A stretch of DNA of 64,000 nucleotides from JAAYUJ01 sp963698165 (GTDB lineage Bacteria; Desulfobacterota; Syntrophobacteria; Syntrophobacterales; Syntrophobacteraceae), in contig CAVOPT010000004.1 in NCBI GenBank assembly GCA_963698165.1, positions 1,097,108 to 1,161,107 of the forward strand, read 5' to 3'. Position 1 is the stretch's first letter. Each line of letters starts with the position of its first letter. The notes below the pieces were generated by a model, which saw nothing but the letters and a program-made list of their open reading frames with translations, was not told the DNA's origin and did not search any database. The translations under genes and the position numbers were made by a program. Of the stretch, positions 18,473 through 27,441 are shown one piece after another.

Positions 18473-19101
18473 CTCTAAGCCGTGAGATTCCCGCTGATAT
18501 GGTGGTTGCTTTTTCATGGCCCCGCTGGTGAATGGTGCACTTGTTGCCCACTGGCGATTGAGGGTGAACGCAAGTCGGTTGAGCTTCATGTCGGAGAAAG
18601 TGAATGCCTCTGAGAGGAGCATGCAGCAACGGTTGCTGACAGAGGTGAAATGGGATGAAGCTGCATCTCTTCCGTGTCCTGCAATGTGCAGCAAGACCCC
18701 TAGAGTTTGGGCTCGAGAAAAATGAAACGGCAGGCTTTGAAATGGGGTCTCATCAGGTTAAGATCCTCCATCGGGCGGACGGGCCGGATAGCCTATTCCG
18801 GCTGAGGTTGGGAGTCTCCCGGAAACGAGGCTCCCGCTCCCGAGGAAATTATTCGTGAGGAGCTTTCTCAGGTATTTTACCGCCTCGTCGATGAATTTTC
18901 TCAAGCAGGTGCTCTTCTCGATCGATCATGGTAGGGTGTCTCACACTCGAGGGATCCCGTGGAGCGAAGCGGGAAAGGCTGATTTCGTTTGACACCCACC
19001 AGACCCGGTGCTAGCCTTCAATCTGGCGAGTTTGGCCCGCTGGGCTCATTCACAGTAGTGAGACCTCATTAACCCATCAGGTTTTTCAGCAGAATTGAGG
19101 C
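18473..19101. other. 629-base gap without a supported gene
   Basis: Only short frames with low coding plausibility are present. A modest hairpin (GCCGGA...TCCGGC, about 18783-18802) is visible. No RNA gene or riboswitch class was recognised. Confidence 0.4.
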
Positions 19102-19884
19102 ATGTCACAGAAACTTCGTCTTTTGGACCTCTTTGAAGGGAAGCGTTACCACAAGGTCATTCTGCTCGTAACGATTCTGACTTTTCTGGTGCTTGAGCTT
19201 CTCATTTACCTCGCTTCAGCCAGCCAGGCAGGTGAAAAGTCCAGGGTCACCATTGTGGATACCGAGGGAAGGAAGGTCTATGAGACCAGCGGTTCCACTC
19301 TCACGAGCTATGAGAAGCATGTGTTCGAGAACAACCATGGGCCGCTGCGCAACTACCAGATCCAGGTGAGTTCCGAGACGTTCCCTTTTCCTTTCAGGGC
19401 CTGGATGTCCGCGGCCATAGGCATTCCAGTGGGGCTCGTCCTGTTGGTTGCTTTTCTGGTGAGAGCTTATTTGACGCTGGTGTACGGAGAAGAAAAAGAG
19501 AAGGGTGAGGATGCGGATTCGTCCAATCCGAGGAAAAACCGCTTTGGCTCTGTCTTCATTGCTTTTCAGAGGTTTTCAGTTTTTCATGTTGGCTTCTTTG
19601 TCCTCCTGGCCGTTCTGGTCCTGTGGATGGTCCCCAATTTCCTTGGCGACTTCGTCAGGATCAGTGCAACGGCCTTACAGGAATACAAGTGGTTCTTTTT
19701 GGGGTCGGCGGTTTTTCTCGGCCTGCTCCTTGCCTGGGTTATCTACCTGAGATACAGGCTTTCCAAGCAGATGCTCGAAAACCAGCTCCACATCGAGAAG
19801 TATCGCATGGAGCAGCAACTGCTCCTGGAGCGGCAGACCCCGCACCTCCTGCCAAACCCCGTCGGTGAGGCACGAGAAAACTGA
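19102..19884 (+). CDS. multi-spanning membrane protein of unknown function, 260 aa
   Basis: Four hydrophobic segments are visible, at about residues 18-38, 100-125, 155-180 and 197-217. The first two flank a periplasmic domain of about 60 residues. A C-terminal charged helix of about 40 residues (YLRYRLSKQMLENQLHIEK) is likely a short cytoplasmic coiled coil. I do not recognise the family. A second membrane protein gene follows after 32 bases, indicating a two-gene unit. Confidence 0.7.
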   Translation: MSQKLRLLDLFEGKRYHKVILLVTILTFLVLELLIYLASASQAGEKSRVTIVDTEGRKVYETSGSTLTSYEKHVFENNHGPLRNYQIQVSSETFPFPFRAWMSAAIGIPVGLVLLVAFLVRAYLTLVYGEEKEKGEDADSSNPRKNRFGSVFIAFQRFSVFHVGFFVLLAVLVLWMVPNFLGDFVRISATALQEYKWFFLGSAVFLGLLLAWVIYLRYRLSKQMLENQLHIEKYRMEQQLLLERQTPHLLPNPVGEAREN

Positions 19885-19916
19885 GAGCATGCACGGCCTG
19901 TGAGGATTATGATCAT

Positions 19917-20342
19917 ATGTGGTTGAGTCGTTTATTCAGAAGCAATCGCAGTCCGAAGGAGGAAAACTCCGAGGAAGCATCCATAAACCAGGGAGTATAC
20001 TATCTCTACCTGATCGTCTTGCTGCAGGTGTTGTTCCTGTTTGGCATCCTGGCCGTCATCGTGGTTTTCGGGCAGGTTCTCGTCACACCTTTGTGGGCCT
20101 TTGTGCTGGCTTTCGGTCTGGCGGCCTGGGGGTGCATTTTCATTTACCGTAAGGCGAAGAAGAAGTTCAACGAGCTGCAAAAGACTTTCAGAGAGGTCGA
20201 CTTCTCCGACAAGAACCTCGAGATCAGCATCATGGGCGGGATGCTCACCATGCGCCTCGAACACACTTCGAGGCCCCTGCTGGAAGCCCCGTCAAATACC
20301 GTACTCGATGCCGAGACCGTGGCCCCCCAAACGCCTCAATGA
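19917..20342 (+). CDS. small two-helix membrane protein, 141 aa
   Basis: Two transmembrane helices (about residues 27-50 and 55-76) are followed by a soluble C-terminal region of about 60 residues. The N-terminus is charged (RLFRSNRSPKEENSEE). It is encoded just after the 260-residue membrane protein and they may interact. Its stop codon ends at 20342, directly abutting the nadB stop on the other strand, so the two transcription units converge with no spacer. Function unknown. Confidence 0.7.
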   Translation: MWLSRLFRSNRSPKEENSEEASINQGVYYLYLIVLLQVLFLFGILAVIVVFGQVLVTPLWAFVLAFGLAAWGCIFIYRKAKKKFNELQKTFREVDFSDKNLEISIMGGMLTMRLEHTSRPLLEAPSNTVLDAETVAPQTPQ

Positions 20343-22034
20343 TCAACTCTCCCGCTCCCTGCCGGGGATAGCGCAGAGCAAATCCTCCACCTTCTCGAGG
20401 GACACCACCGTGTCCCTTCTCCAACTCACATCGTCTTTCTGCGGATGGTCGAGGTTGTAGTGAAGGCCTCGGCTTTCCTTCCGCTGGATGGCGCAGCAGA
20501 TAATGAGCTCCGCGACCAGGGCCAGGTTCTGAAGTTCCACGAGGTCGCTGTTGAGGGGGATGTTTGGGAGGTGCTCCCGGATTTCAAGGCGGATCTGGGC
20601 CATGTGCATCTGGGCGAGCATGAGCCGCTTGTCCGTCCTGACGATCCCCACGTAGTTCCACATGAGACGCCTGATGATGTCCCAGTTGTGGGATATGAGG
20701 ATCATCTCCGACCACACGATGCCGTCGTTGTTTCCGGGCTTCCCGAAACACATGGGGATCTCGGGAAACTTTCTTTTTCTTCGTGCCTCGAGGTGCGCGC
20801 CGCAGTGCATGACCGCCTGATGGGCAAACACCATGGCTTCGAGGAGGGAATTGCTCGCCAGGCGGTTGGCTCCGTGAAGACCCGTACAGGCGCATTCGCC
20901 GACTGCGTAGAGGTTTTCGATATTCGTTTGCCCCCACTGGTCCGTCAGGATACCCCCGCACATGTAATGGGCCGCGGGAACCACAGGGATGGGGTCACGG
21001 GCGATGTCGATTCCCAGGGAAAGGCATTTTTCATAGATGTTGGGGAACCTGTTGTCGAGAAAGTCCCGACTCTTGTGAGTGATGTCCAGAAACACGCAGT
21101 CATCGCCCGTTTTCTTCATCTCCGTGTCGATGGCCCTCGCCACGATGTCCCTGAAGGCAAGGTCCTTCAGGGGGTGGTACGCTTCCATGAAAGCTCTGCC
21201 CCGCTTGTCGACGAGTCTCGCCCCCTCTCCCCTCACCGCCTCTGAAATGAGGAAGTTCTTGGCATGGGGATGATAGAGACAGGTGGGGTGGAACTGGACA
21301 AACTCCAGGTTGGCCAGGCGGGCTCCAGCCCGGTAGGCGATGGCCAGACCGTCGCCGGTGGCGACATCGGGGTTGCTGGTATACAGGTAGACCTTCCCCG
21401 CTCCACCGGTGCACAGAAGGGTGGCCCGGGCAAGGAAGTGATGGATCTCCTGGCCGGCGATGTCGAGCACGTAGGCTCCGGAACAGATGTCCTGGTGCAT
21501 TATGGCCAGGGAGCCGGCCTTGATGGACTGGTGTTCGACGAGCAGGTCCAGCACCAGGTGGTTTTCAAAGATGCGGATGTTGGGGTGTGATTCCGCCGCG
21601 GCGATGAGCACTTGCTCCACGGCTCTTCCGGTGGCATCCTGGGCATGAACGATGCGGTTTCGGGTGTGGCCTCCCTCCCGGCCCAGGTCGAATGGGGAGT
21701 TTTCATCCACTCCGCGGTTGAATCGAGCCCCGAGCTCCATCAACTGCATGATGCGCTCTGGACCCGACCGAACCACCAGTTCCACCACATCCTGGTGGCA
21801 CAGCCCATCGCCGGAATTGAGAGTGTCCTGCACATGGAGCTGGAAAGAGTCGTCGGGACCCAGAACGGATGCGATGCCACCCTGGGCGTAGTTCGTATTC
21901 GTCTCCAGCTTGTCCTTCTTGGTCACAACGGCAACGGTGCCGCCGGCCGCCGCTTTGAGCGCGAAAGAGAGGCCTGCGATTCCACTGCCGATCACGAGGT
22001 AGTCGTAGATGTGCTCCATGGGCGTGGATTCCAT
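20343..22034 (-). CDS. nadB: L-aspartate oxidase
   Basis: 563 residues, the normal length for NadB. The N-terminal FAD-binding dinucleotide fold GSGIAGLSFA is at about residues 13-22. The succinate-dehydrogenase-like substrate region includes HPTCLYHP and RGEGARLVDKRGRAFM. A C-terminal helical domain completes the fold. It oxidises L-aspartate to iminoaspartate, the first step of de novo NAD synthesis; in anaerobes fumarate can be the electron acceptor. nadA and nadC are not in the window. An internal ATG at 22019 is an alternative start. It is a single gene, convergent with the preceding membrane-protein pair. Confidence 0.94.
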   Translation of the reverse strand: MESTPMEHIYDYLVIGSGIAGLSFALKAAAGGTVAVVTKKDKLETNTNYAQGGIASVLGPDDSFQLHVQDTLNSGDGLCHQDVVELVVRSGPERIMQLMELGARFNRGVDENSPFDLGREGGHTRNRIVHAQDATGRAVEQVLIAAAESHPNIRIFENHLVLDLLVEHQSIKAGSLAIMHQDICSGAYVLDIAGQEIHHFLARATLLCTGGAGKVYLYTSNPDVATGDGLAIAYRAGARLANLEFVQFHPTCLYHPHAKNFLISEAVRGEGARLVDKRGRAFMEAYHPLKDLAFRDIVARAIDTEMKKTGDDCVFLDITHKSRDFLDNRFPNIYEKCLSLGIDIARDPIPVVPAAHYMCGGILTDQWGQTNIENLYAVGECACTGLHGANRLASNSLLEAMVFAHQAVMHCGAHLEARRKRKFPEIPMCFGKPGNNDGIVWSEMILISHNWDIIRRLMWNYVGIVRTDKRLMLAQMHMAQIRLEIREHLPNIPLNSDLVELQNLALVAELIICCAIQRKESRGLHYNLDHPQKDDVSWRRDTVVSLEKVEDLLCAIPGRERES

Positions 22035-22236
22035 ACCATCTTGTGTTGTTGAAGAATGTCCTCTGAAACGATGTGATGTGTCCAGAGCGAGAACGGCGGT
22101 CGCACCTTGACTCTTTGGACTCTATTCTATATGTAAAACCTTGTAAAGATCTGTCGCGCCTCACCCGGCATGGAGCACCATCCGGCATGGGCGCACCACG
22201 CACGAACACGGTGAGCGTGCTCCGGGGGATTCAACG

Positions 22237-22971
22237 GTGAGCGACGAAGCAGAGAAAGGCCTTATGGACAAGGGAAACGGCACCGGAAACCACCACGCAT
22301 TTCTGAAATCCATCGATGTCATTGCTTTCGATTGCGATGGCGTCCTTTTTGACTCCAGGGAAGCAAATGTACTTTTCTACAATCATATTCTGGAAAAGAT
22401 AGGGTTGCAGGCGGAGGTCCAGTCTGAACAGCGCCAATACGTGCACATGCACCCCGTGCGGGAATCCCTGAGGTACCTCACCGGCGGTGGAGAAGCCTTT
22501 CGGGCGGCCTGGGCATATGTCCAGACCATGGACATATGGCCGTTCAACAGGCACCTCAAGCAGGAACCCGGCCTCCTGACGATCCTCGAACTGGCCAAGT
22601 CCTGCTATCTCACAGCCCTCGCCACCAATCGCACCGTTTCCACCCACGAGGTCCTGGCCCATTTTCAATTGGACCAATACTTCGACCTCGTCGTATCGGC
22701 CTCCGATGTTCAGCACCCAAAGCCGCACCCGGAAATCATGGAGCGCATCTGCCAGTCGTTCGAGGTGGACCCGGCCCAGGTCCTTTACGTGGGAGACTCT
22801 CCCGTGGATGAGGCCTTCGCCTCCGCCACGGGAGTGGTATTCGCCGCCTACAAGAACCCTGAATTGAAGGCACATCTTCACATCGGACACTTCGACGAGC
22901 TCCACGCCCTCCTCTGCCGAGAGACGGAAAATGGTGTGAGCCGAGGCGGAAAACCCTGCGGCCGCCGTTGA
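22237..22971 (+). CDS. HAD-superfamily hydrolase (phosphoglycolate phosphatase-like)
   Basis: 244 residues with a GTG start at 22237; an ATG at 22264 is also possible. HAD motifs are intact: motif I DCDGVLFDS with nucleophile Asp, motif II Thr in LATNRT, motif III Lys in KPHPEIM, and motif IV VGDSPVDEAFA. An alpha-helical cap of type IA lies between motifs I and II. It is likely a cytosolic phosphatase for a small phosphorylated metabolite; the substrate cannot be read from the sequence. It is followed after 12 bases by a TraB-like gene, suggesting co-transcription. Confidence 0.88.
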   Translation: MSDEAEKGLMDKGNGTGNHHAFLKSIDVIAFDCDGVLFDSREANVLFYNHILEKIGLQAEVQSEQRQYVHMHPVRESLRYLTGGGEAFRAAWAYVQTMDIWPFNRHLKQEPGLLTILELAKSCYLTALATNRTVSTHEVLAHFQLDQYFDLVVSASDVQHPKPHPEIMERICQSFEVDPAQVLYVGDSPVDEAFASATGVVFAAYKNPELKAHLHIGHFDELHALLCRETENGVSRGGKPCGRR

Positions 22972-22983
22972 GATCCTTCAAGC

Positions 22984-23733
22984 GTGAACCCGAGAAAACC
23001 GAATTCATTGTTCGCGAGCCTCATCCTGGTTGGAACAGTCCACCAGGATCCCCTGGGAATGATCAGGTTGTCGGAGTTCTTCCAGGCTCACGGGACGGAC
23101 TGCATCCTTCTCGAGCTCAGCCGCTATGGCTTGGATTTTCGCGAGAAAAACCAGGTGCTCCTCCACCGGGCCCTCAACCGGAATGTCCGCCGGGTGTCCC
23201 GTGAGAGCGGCATTTGCCTGAAGGCTCTCATGAAAAACCCCCAGGTGGCGTCCATGCGAGGGCAGATGAGCCTTCCATTCGAATTCAGGGCTTCACGGCG
23301 CTACAGCCTGGCCACGGGAACTCCGGTTTTCCTGATCGATCACTCACACTTCAGCCGCGGGTGGATCCGGTTGTGGCCTGAATTGATCTCTCTCCAGAAC
23401 CTCCACAGTGTCGTTGCTGCGGTGCCACAACCGCCGGCGCCTTTTCCCCTGAGATACGAACAGGCGGCCCACCTCATGGGGATGAGCACCCCGTGGCACT
23501 GTCAGGGACTCTGTGCGGTTTCTTCCTTTTCTGAGCACGAGTGGGTAAAACGAGAACGGCATCTTGCAAGGAAGACTGCGGGGATTCTCGCCAACAGGAA
23601 TCCACGGCGTCCGGTTTTCGTGGGAGGCTGGCAGCACCTGGTCCGGGGAGGACATCGTCCCTCCCTCCGGGATTACCTGGGTGTCCAGGAGCACCAGTGC
23701 ATCCTGCTGGACCGCGTTTCTGCCCGGTTTTAG
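22984..23733 (+). CDS. TraB/ChaN-superfamily-like protein, 249 aa
   Basis: GTG start at 22984. The N-terminal block ILVGTVHQDPLGMIRLSEFF followed by DCILLELSRYGL resembles the GT-H and E motifs of the TraB/PrgY (TIKI-like) superfamily, and FVGGWQHLVRG near the C-terminus resembles its second histidine motif. Members with a complete motif set are putative metal-dependent peptidases or hydrolases. The assignment rests on motif pattern only. It follows the HAD gene by 12 bases. No transmembrane helices are seen, unlike many TraB proteins. Confidence 0.55.
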   Translation: MNPRKPNSLFASLILVGTVHQDPLGMIRLSEFFQAHGTDCILLELSRYGLDFREKNQVLLHRALNRNVRRVSRESGICLKALMKNPQVASMRGQMSLPFEFRASRRYSLATGTPVFLIDHSHFSRGWIRLWPELISLQNLHSVVAAVPQPPAPFPLRYEQAAHLMGMSTPWHCQGLCAVSSFSEHEWVKRERHLARKTAGILANRNPRRPVFVGGWQHLVRGGHRPSLRDYLGVQEHQCILLDRVSARF

Positions 23734-23838
23734 AGCTTATTTCAAGACCGTTTCGCCGGTACAATGACGCTTTCGGCCGAAGATAACGGTGTTTTGTGCT
23801 GGAGGCGGCTTAACATTTCGCTGAAGAGAGGCTTTTCC

Positions 23839-24660
23839 GTGGTAGTCAATCACAATACTGTCGCAAGAATCGAGTCTCAAGAGCCTGCGCAACGGCTTGC
23901 CGTCCTTATTGATGCTGATAATGCCCAAGCCGCGGTCATTGAAGCGCTGCTGGCTGAAGTCGCCCGGTTTGGCGAGGCGACAGTTAAGCGCATCTATGGT
24001 GACTTCACCTCTCCAACCAGCGCACAATGGAAAAAGGTGTTGCACCAGTTCGCGATCAAGCCGATTCAGCAGTTCGCATACACGAAAGGCAAGAACGCGA
24101 CGGACAGCACATTGATCATCGACGCCATGGACCTGCTTTACACCAGGCGATTTGATGGTTTTTGCCTGGTATCCAGTGACAGTGACTTTACTGGGCTCGC
24201 ACTCCGAATCCGAGAGGAGGGTTTGACTGTCTATGGTTTCGGTGAACAGAAGACACCCGAGGCTTTTCGCAACGCCTGTCACAAGTTCGTGTTCACGGAG
24301 GTTCTGAGGCCTATCGCAACGCAGACTGTTGACACTCCAGTGACGCCTGGCAAACGACGAAGCCCCAAGGCCAAGGCAACACCTCCTCACAAAAATGCTG
24401 AACGATCAAGTGGGGCCACAAAAGAAGTCCCGATTGAATTTTTCAGACAGGCGCTTGACCAGGCGAGCGACGATAGCGGATGGGCTCATCTCGGAACATT
24501 TGGCAGCTATCTGACGAAGCTGCGACCGGAATTCGATTCGCGTAATTTTGGATACAAGAAACTGAGCGATCTTGTAAAGGCGCGTGGCGACATCTTTGAA
24601 TTCGAGGAAAGAACTCTGCCGGGTTCACGGATGAAAGATCTTTATGTCCGTGCTAAGTGA
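23839..24660 (+). CDS. NYN-domain RNase-like protein with C-terminal LOTUS/OST-HTH domain
   Basis: I favour GTG 23839, preceded by GAGAGG; the frame opens at ATG 23764 with no ribosome binding site. The N-terminal NYN (PIN-like) domain starts LAVLIDADN and shows conserved acidic residues in RIYGDF, DSTLIIDAMDLLY and LVSSDSDFTGLA, a metal-dependent nuclease centre. A basic linker follows (GKRRSPKAKATPP). The C-terminal OST-HTH/LOTUS domain (WAHLGTFGSYL, KKLSDLVKARGDIFEF) is an RNA-binding winged helix. The architecture matches the bacterial NYN-LOTUS family, likely acting on RNA. It stands alone, immediately upstream of the SRP RNA region. Confidence 0.88.
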   Translation: MVVNHNTVARIESQEPAQRLAVLIDADNAQAAVIEALLAEVARFGEATVKRIYGDFTSPTSAQWKKVLHQFAIKPIQQFAYTKGKNATDSTLIIDAMDLLYTRRFDGFCLVSSDSDFTGLALRIREEGLTVYGFGEQKTPEAFRNACHKFVFTEVLRPIATQTVDTPVTPGKRRSPKAKATPPHKNAERSSGATKEVPIEFFRQALDQASDDSGWAHLGTFGSYLTKLRPEFDSRNFGYKKLSDLVKARGDIFEFEERTLPGSRMKDLYVRAK

Positions 24661-25021
24661 TCCCACCAGTCCTTTCGTGCTAAGGGCCAATAGCGCCAAA
24701 GAAAAACGTTTACGGCTCGCGATCTTCGACACGCGCGGGACAGCCTTGGATGCCTCAGGGCGAGGGGACGGAGTCATTCGATGATTCTCGTTGCTGCCAG
24801 GAGGCATTATTGGTGACCGTGTTCCCGATGGTGGGCAAAGCTTCGCTCTGACCCGCTCCATTGAAGAACTCGCATTGCAGTGAAATGCGCTCACCGGGCA
24901 GCGGTGAACCATGGACGCATGCCCCTTTCTCCCTCGCCCGAGCCGTATTGGGCCGGGAAAATGACTTGCTTTTTGGAACCCAATTGGTACATGATGAATC
25001 ACCGATCGAGACATGAGCTAA
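24661..25021. other. 361-base gap upstream of the SRP RNA
   Basis: A 130-codon minus-strand frame (24625-25014) spans it but has no start signal and no recognisable content. The SRP RNA promoter must lie at the right end; AATTGGTACATGATGAAT near 24983-25000 is AT-rich, but no clean -35/-10 pair was found. Confidence 0.35.
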
Positions 25022-25292
25022 TCCTTGGTCGTGCTAGGCGGGGAGTTAGCGGTGCCCTGTGGCCCGAAATCCGCTTGGCGGGGCTGAATCCCCTCTGAAG
25101 GGCTTGTGTTGAGCTGACCGTTTCTAATTCTTGTGTGATTGGACACCGCGCAACAGACGAATACGAACCCCGTCAGGTCCGGGAGGAAGCAGCGGTAAGT
25201 ATCTCCGGCTGTGTCGTGGTTTACTCTAATCGAGCACTTGAAGGTGAGCGGTTTGATTTCAACCGGTTCGACCGAGGGTGCACGGCCAAGGA
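25022..25292 (+). ncRNA. ffs: signal recognition particle RNA, large bacterial type
   Basis: The conserved SRP54/Ffh-binding hairpin is present at about 25168-25197 (CAGGTCC...GGAGGAAGCAGCGG). Upstream, GTGCTAGGCGGGGAG and GCGGTGCCCTGT (25031-25060) match the Alu-domain core of the Bacillus-type large SRP RNA, and the 3' end GGGTGCACGG matches its counterpart. The ends close in a 13-bp helix: 25022-25034 pairs with 25280-25292 with one G-U. A run of eight T residues (25294-25301) follows directly and would terminate transcription. The length is about 271 nt against about 110 nt for a typical proteobacterial 4.5S RNA. The RNA pairs with Ffh/FtsY in membrane-protein targeting. Confidence 0.93.
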
Positions 25293-25428
25293 CTTTTTTT
25301 TATACCCCCCTTGAAACCGTCCGGTAACCGACCGGCCCGCACCCGGGCAAAAACCTCACTTCTTTCACCCGCAGAACGAAGCATTGTCTCCGTATAGCCG
25401 ATCGAGCTCTGCTACCAAGAGTTGTTTA

Positions 25429-25525
25429 TTTCACCGCGGAGCACGCTGAGATCGCTGAGAGAACAATTCGTATAAACAAGAATCTCTGCGCTCTCGGCGC
25501 CCTCCGCGGTGGATTCCAAGCTTTT
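25429..25525 (-). repeat. dispersed intergenic repeat (copy B)
   Basis: Reverse-complement match to 12913-13010; here the CACCGCGGAG and CTCCGCGGTGG ends are better preserved and mutually complementary. The rest of 25302-25726 shows no supported gene. Confidence 0.65.
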
Positions 25526-25726
25526 CATCATTTCGGGTGCCGCACAGGGGCATGAGGGACTGCCATGAAACGACTGCCCTGCGTTTTGTGTTCTGTGTTC
25601 ATCCGGCGATCGCGTGGAAGTGCGTGGCATCGTGACCAAAGAAGGCACCCTGCGAGTAACCCGCATCCGGCGCCGCTGAAACGGGGACCCTTCACCGGCC
25701 GCCACGGGTAACAACTCAGGCCGGCA

Positions 25727-26728
25727 CTAGACGCCGAAGAGCTTGAGGTTGGAAAGGGCTATACCCGAGACCACGATGGCCGTGAAGACCCCGAAGGAAA
25801 TGACCGCCATGAGGGCGAGTCGCCGCTGGATACGGGGAACCGCTTCGGCAAGGCTCCCGATGCCTCTGAACGGCATGACGACGGCCCCCCCCAGTCCCCC
25901 CACAGCCCCGCCCAGCAGTGTGAAGTAGATGGCGTACCCAATGTAGCCGTATTCCCTCTGAAGGAGACAAAAGGGGCAGTGATGCGTGGGAAGCTCGTAG
26001 AAATAGAGGGAGATGAACGAAATGAGGGCAATGGCAGAGACGACGAACGTGAAGAGGCTAAGCACCGAAAAGAGGGTGGCGAGCTTTCCTTTGATGCAGG
26101 TGTAAATTCCCACGGAGAATGTGAGGACCAGCCCTGTGGTGAATGCAATGGCAACAGGCGTGCGGGGCAAGGCGACAATCCCCGCCGTAACCCCTTCGGC
26201 GTCCGAGGTGAAGAGCGTGCCGCAGCAGGAAGTGATGATGGCGGGTTGCATCTGCAGAAAGTAGGCGGCCTGAGTGACGGCCTCCAGGAGAATGAGGGGG
26301 GTCATGAGAAGGAGCAACGTGTATTTTTTTCGGATCAACGGGTAGTCGTAGCCCCGGTTGTCCGTGGTGTTCATGATCAACCAGATCCCCGCAAGCAGCC
26401 AGTTGATGATTTTCAGCAGGAGCGTCGGGTATCCCCAGAAGTTGACCTTCAGTGTCCCCGCGGCACACATGGCACCGACGAAGAGAGCGGCCATGTGATC
26501 GGCCGTATAAATGAAGAGGAACAGGGAGAGCAGCTGAAAAGCCATGGCATTGGTCATGAGGGTGGAAATGAGGTAGGTCCTTCGCTCCAATCCGAGCTGC
26601 AGTTCACTGCCGCTGTGTATGTTCCAGCTCTTCAGTATCCTCAGTCCGTGAAACGAAGCATAGACCAGCATGCCGCTGATCAGGAGTGATCCCGCCAGGA
26701 GCGATATGATTGCAGGGTGAAGGATCAT
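25727..26728 (-). CDS. polytopic membrane protein of a NosL/ABC cluster, with CxxC motif
   Basis: 333 residues with about eight transmembrane helices. A THHCPFCLLQREYG segment places a CxxC pair at a membrane boundary, as in DsbB/VKOR-like proteins; a second Cys pair (TSCCG) lies earlier. A redox or metal-handling role is inference. It ends the six-gene minus-strand cluster and starts 4 bases after the ATPase gene stop, so it is almost certainly co-transcribed. The family name is not recognised. Confidence 0.75.
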   Translation of the reverse strand: MILHPAIISLLAGSLLISGMLVYASFHGLRILKSWNIHSGSELQLGLERRTYLISTLMTNAMAFQLLSLFLFIYTADHMAALFVGAMCAAGTLKVNFWGYPTLLLKIINWLLAGIWLIMNTTDNRGYDYPLIRKKYTLLLLMTPLILLEAVTQAAYFLQMQPAIITSCCGTLFTSDAEGVTAGIVALPRTPVAIAFTTGLVLTFSVGIYTCIKGKLATLFSVLSLFTFVVSAIALISFISLYFYELPTHHCPFCLLQREYGYIGYAIYFTLLGGAVGGLGGAVVMPFRGIGSLAEAVPRIQRRLALMAVISFGVFTAIVVSGIALSNLKLFGV

Positions 26729-26732
26729 GGGA

Positions 26733-27407
26733 TCAACCTCTCAGGATTCTTCCGTCTCTCATCTCCACAATGCCGTCGATTGTGTCCGAATCGTGAACAA
26801 TAGGGTCATGGCTGGCGACGATCACCGTCTTCCCCTCCCGCTTGAGGTCCCGCACAATCGCCATGAATTCCCGCGAGAGCTTTGTGTCCAGGTGCGCCGT
26901 GGGCTCATCCGCGATGATGATGGAGGGGTTGTTGATGAGTGCCCGGGCGATGGCCACCCGTTGAGCCTCTCCGCCTGAAAGCCACTCCACCTTGGAATGC
27001 ACTTTGTGTTCGAGGTTGAAAAGCCTCAGCAGCTCAGTGGCTCGGTTGAGCAGGGACTGGTGCGGCTCGCCGCCGGGGTAGGCCGGCAGCATGACGTTCT
27101 CACGGGCAGTGAGCCCCTTGATGAGATTGAACTGCTGGAACATGAATCCGAACGTATCCCTTCGGATTTCGGTGAGGAAGCGTTCCGGCAGACTCGTGAT
27201 CTCCCTGTCCTTCAGGAATATTCTTCCGGAGCTGGGTCTTGCCATGCAGCCCACAATGGTCAAGAGGGTCGTTTTGCCGGAGCCGCTCGGCCCCTTGAGC
27301 ACCGTCACTTTTTCGGCATCGATGGAAAGGGACACCCCGTCTATGGCCACGAACTCGTTGGGCTTGCCCCCGTTGAAAACTTTTCTGACTTCCTTGATGG
27401 CGATCAT
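26733..27407 (-). CDS. ABC transporter ATP-binding protein (LolD/MacB type)
   Basis: 224 residues with all ABC motifs: Walker A GPSGSGKTT, signature LSGGEAQRVAIARAL, Walker B IIIADEPTAHLD and the switch His in VIVASHDP. Size and sequence fit the LolD/MacB-like subfamily that energises FtsX-type permeases. It lies 34 bases downstream of such a permease gene and 4 bases upstream of a polytopic membrane protein gene. The substrate is unknown; the adjacent NosL-like proteins suggest metal or envelope handling. Confidence 0.93.
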   Translation of the reverse strand: MIAIKEVRKVFNGGKPNEFVAIDGVSLSIDAEKVTVLKGPSGSGKTTLLTIVGCMARPSSGRIFLKDREITSLPERFLTEIRRDTFGFMFQQFNLIKGLTARENVMLPAYPGGEPHQSLLNRATELLRLFNLEHKVHSKVEWLSGGEAQRVAIARALINNPSIIIADEPTAHLDTKLSREFMAIVRDLKREGKTVIVASHDPIVHDSDTIDGIVEMRDGRILRG

Positions 27408-27441
27408 CTGGACGGCAATTCCTCTTCTCCGGCATCTTCAA

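Noticed and set aside
24625..25014. 130-codon minus-strand frame between the NYN gene and the SRP RNA
   Set aside because: No start signal, no recognisable motif, overlaps the NYN gene end.
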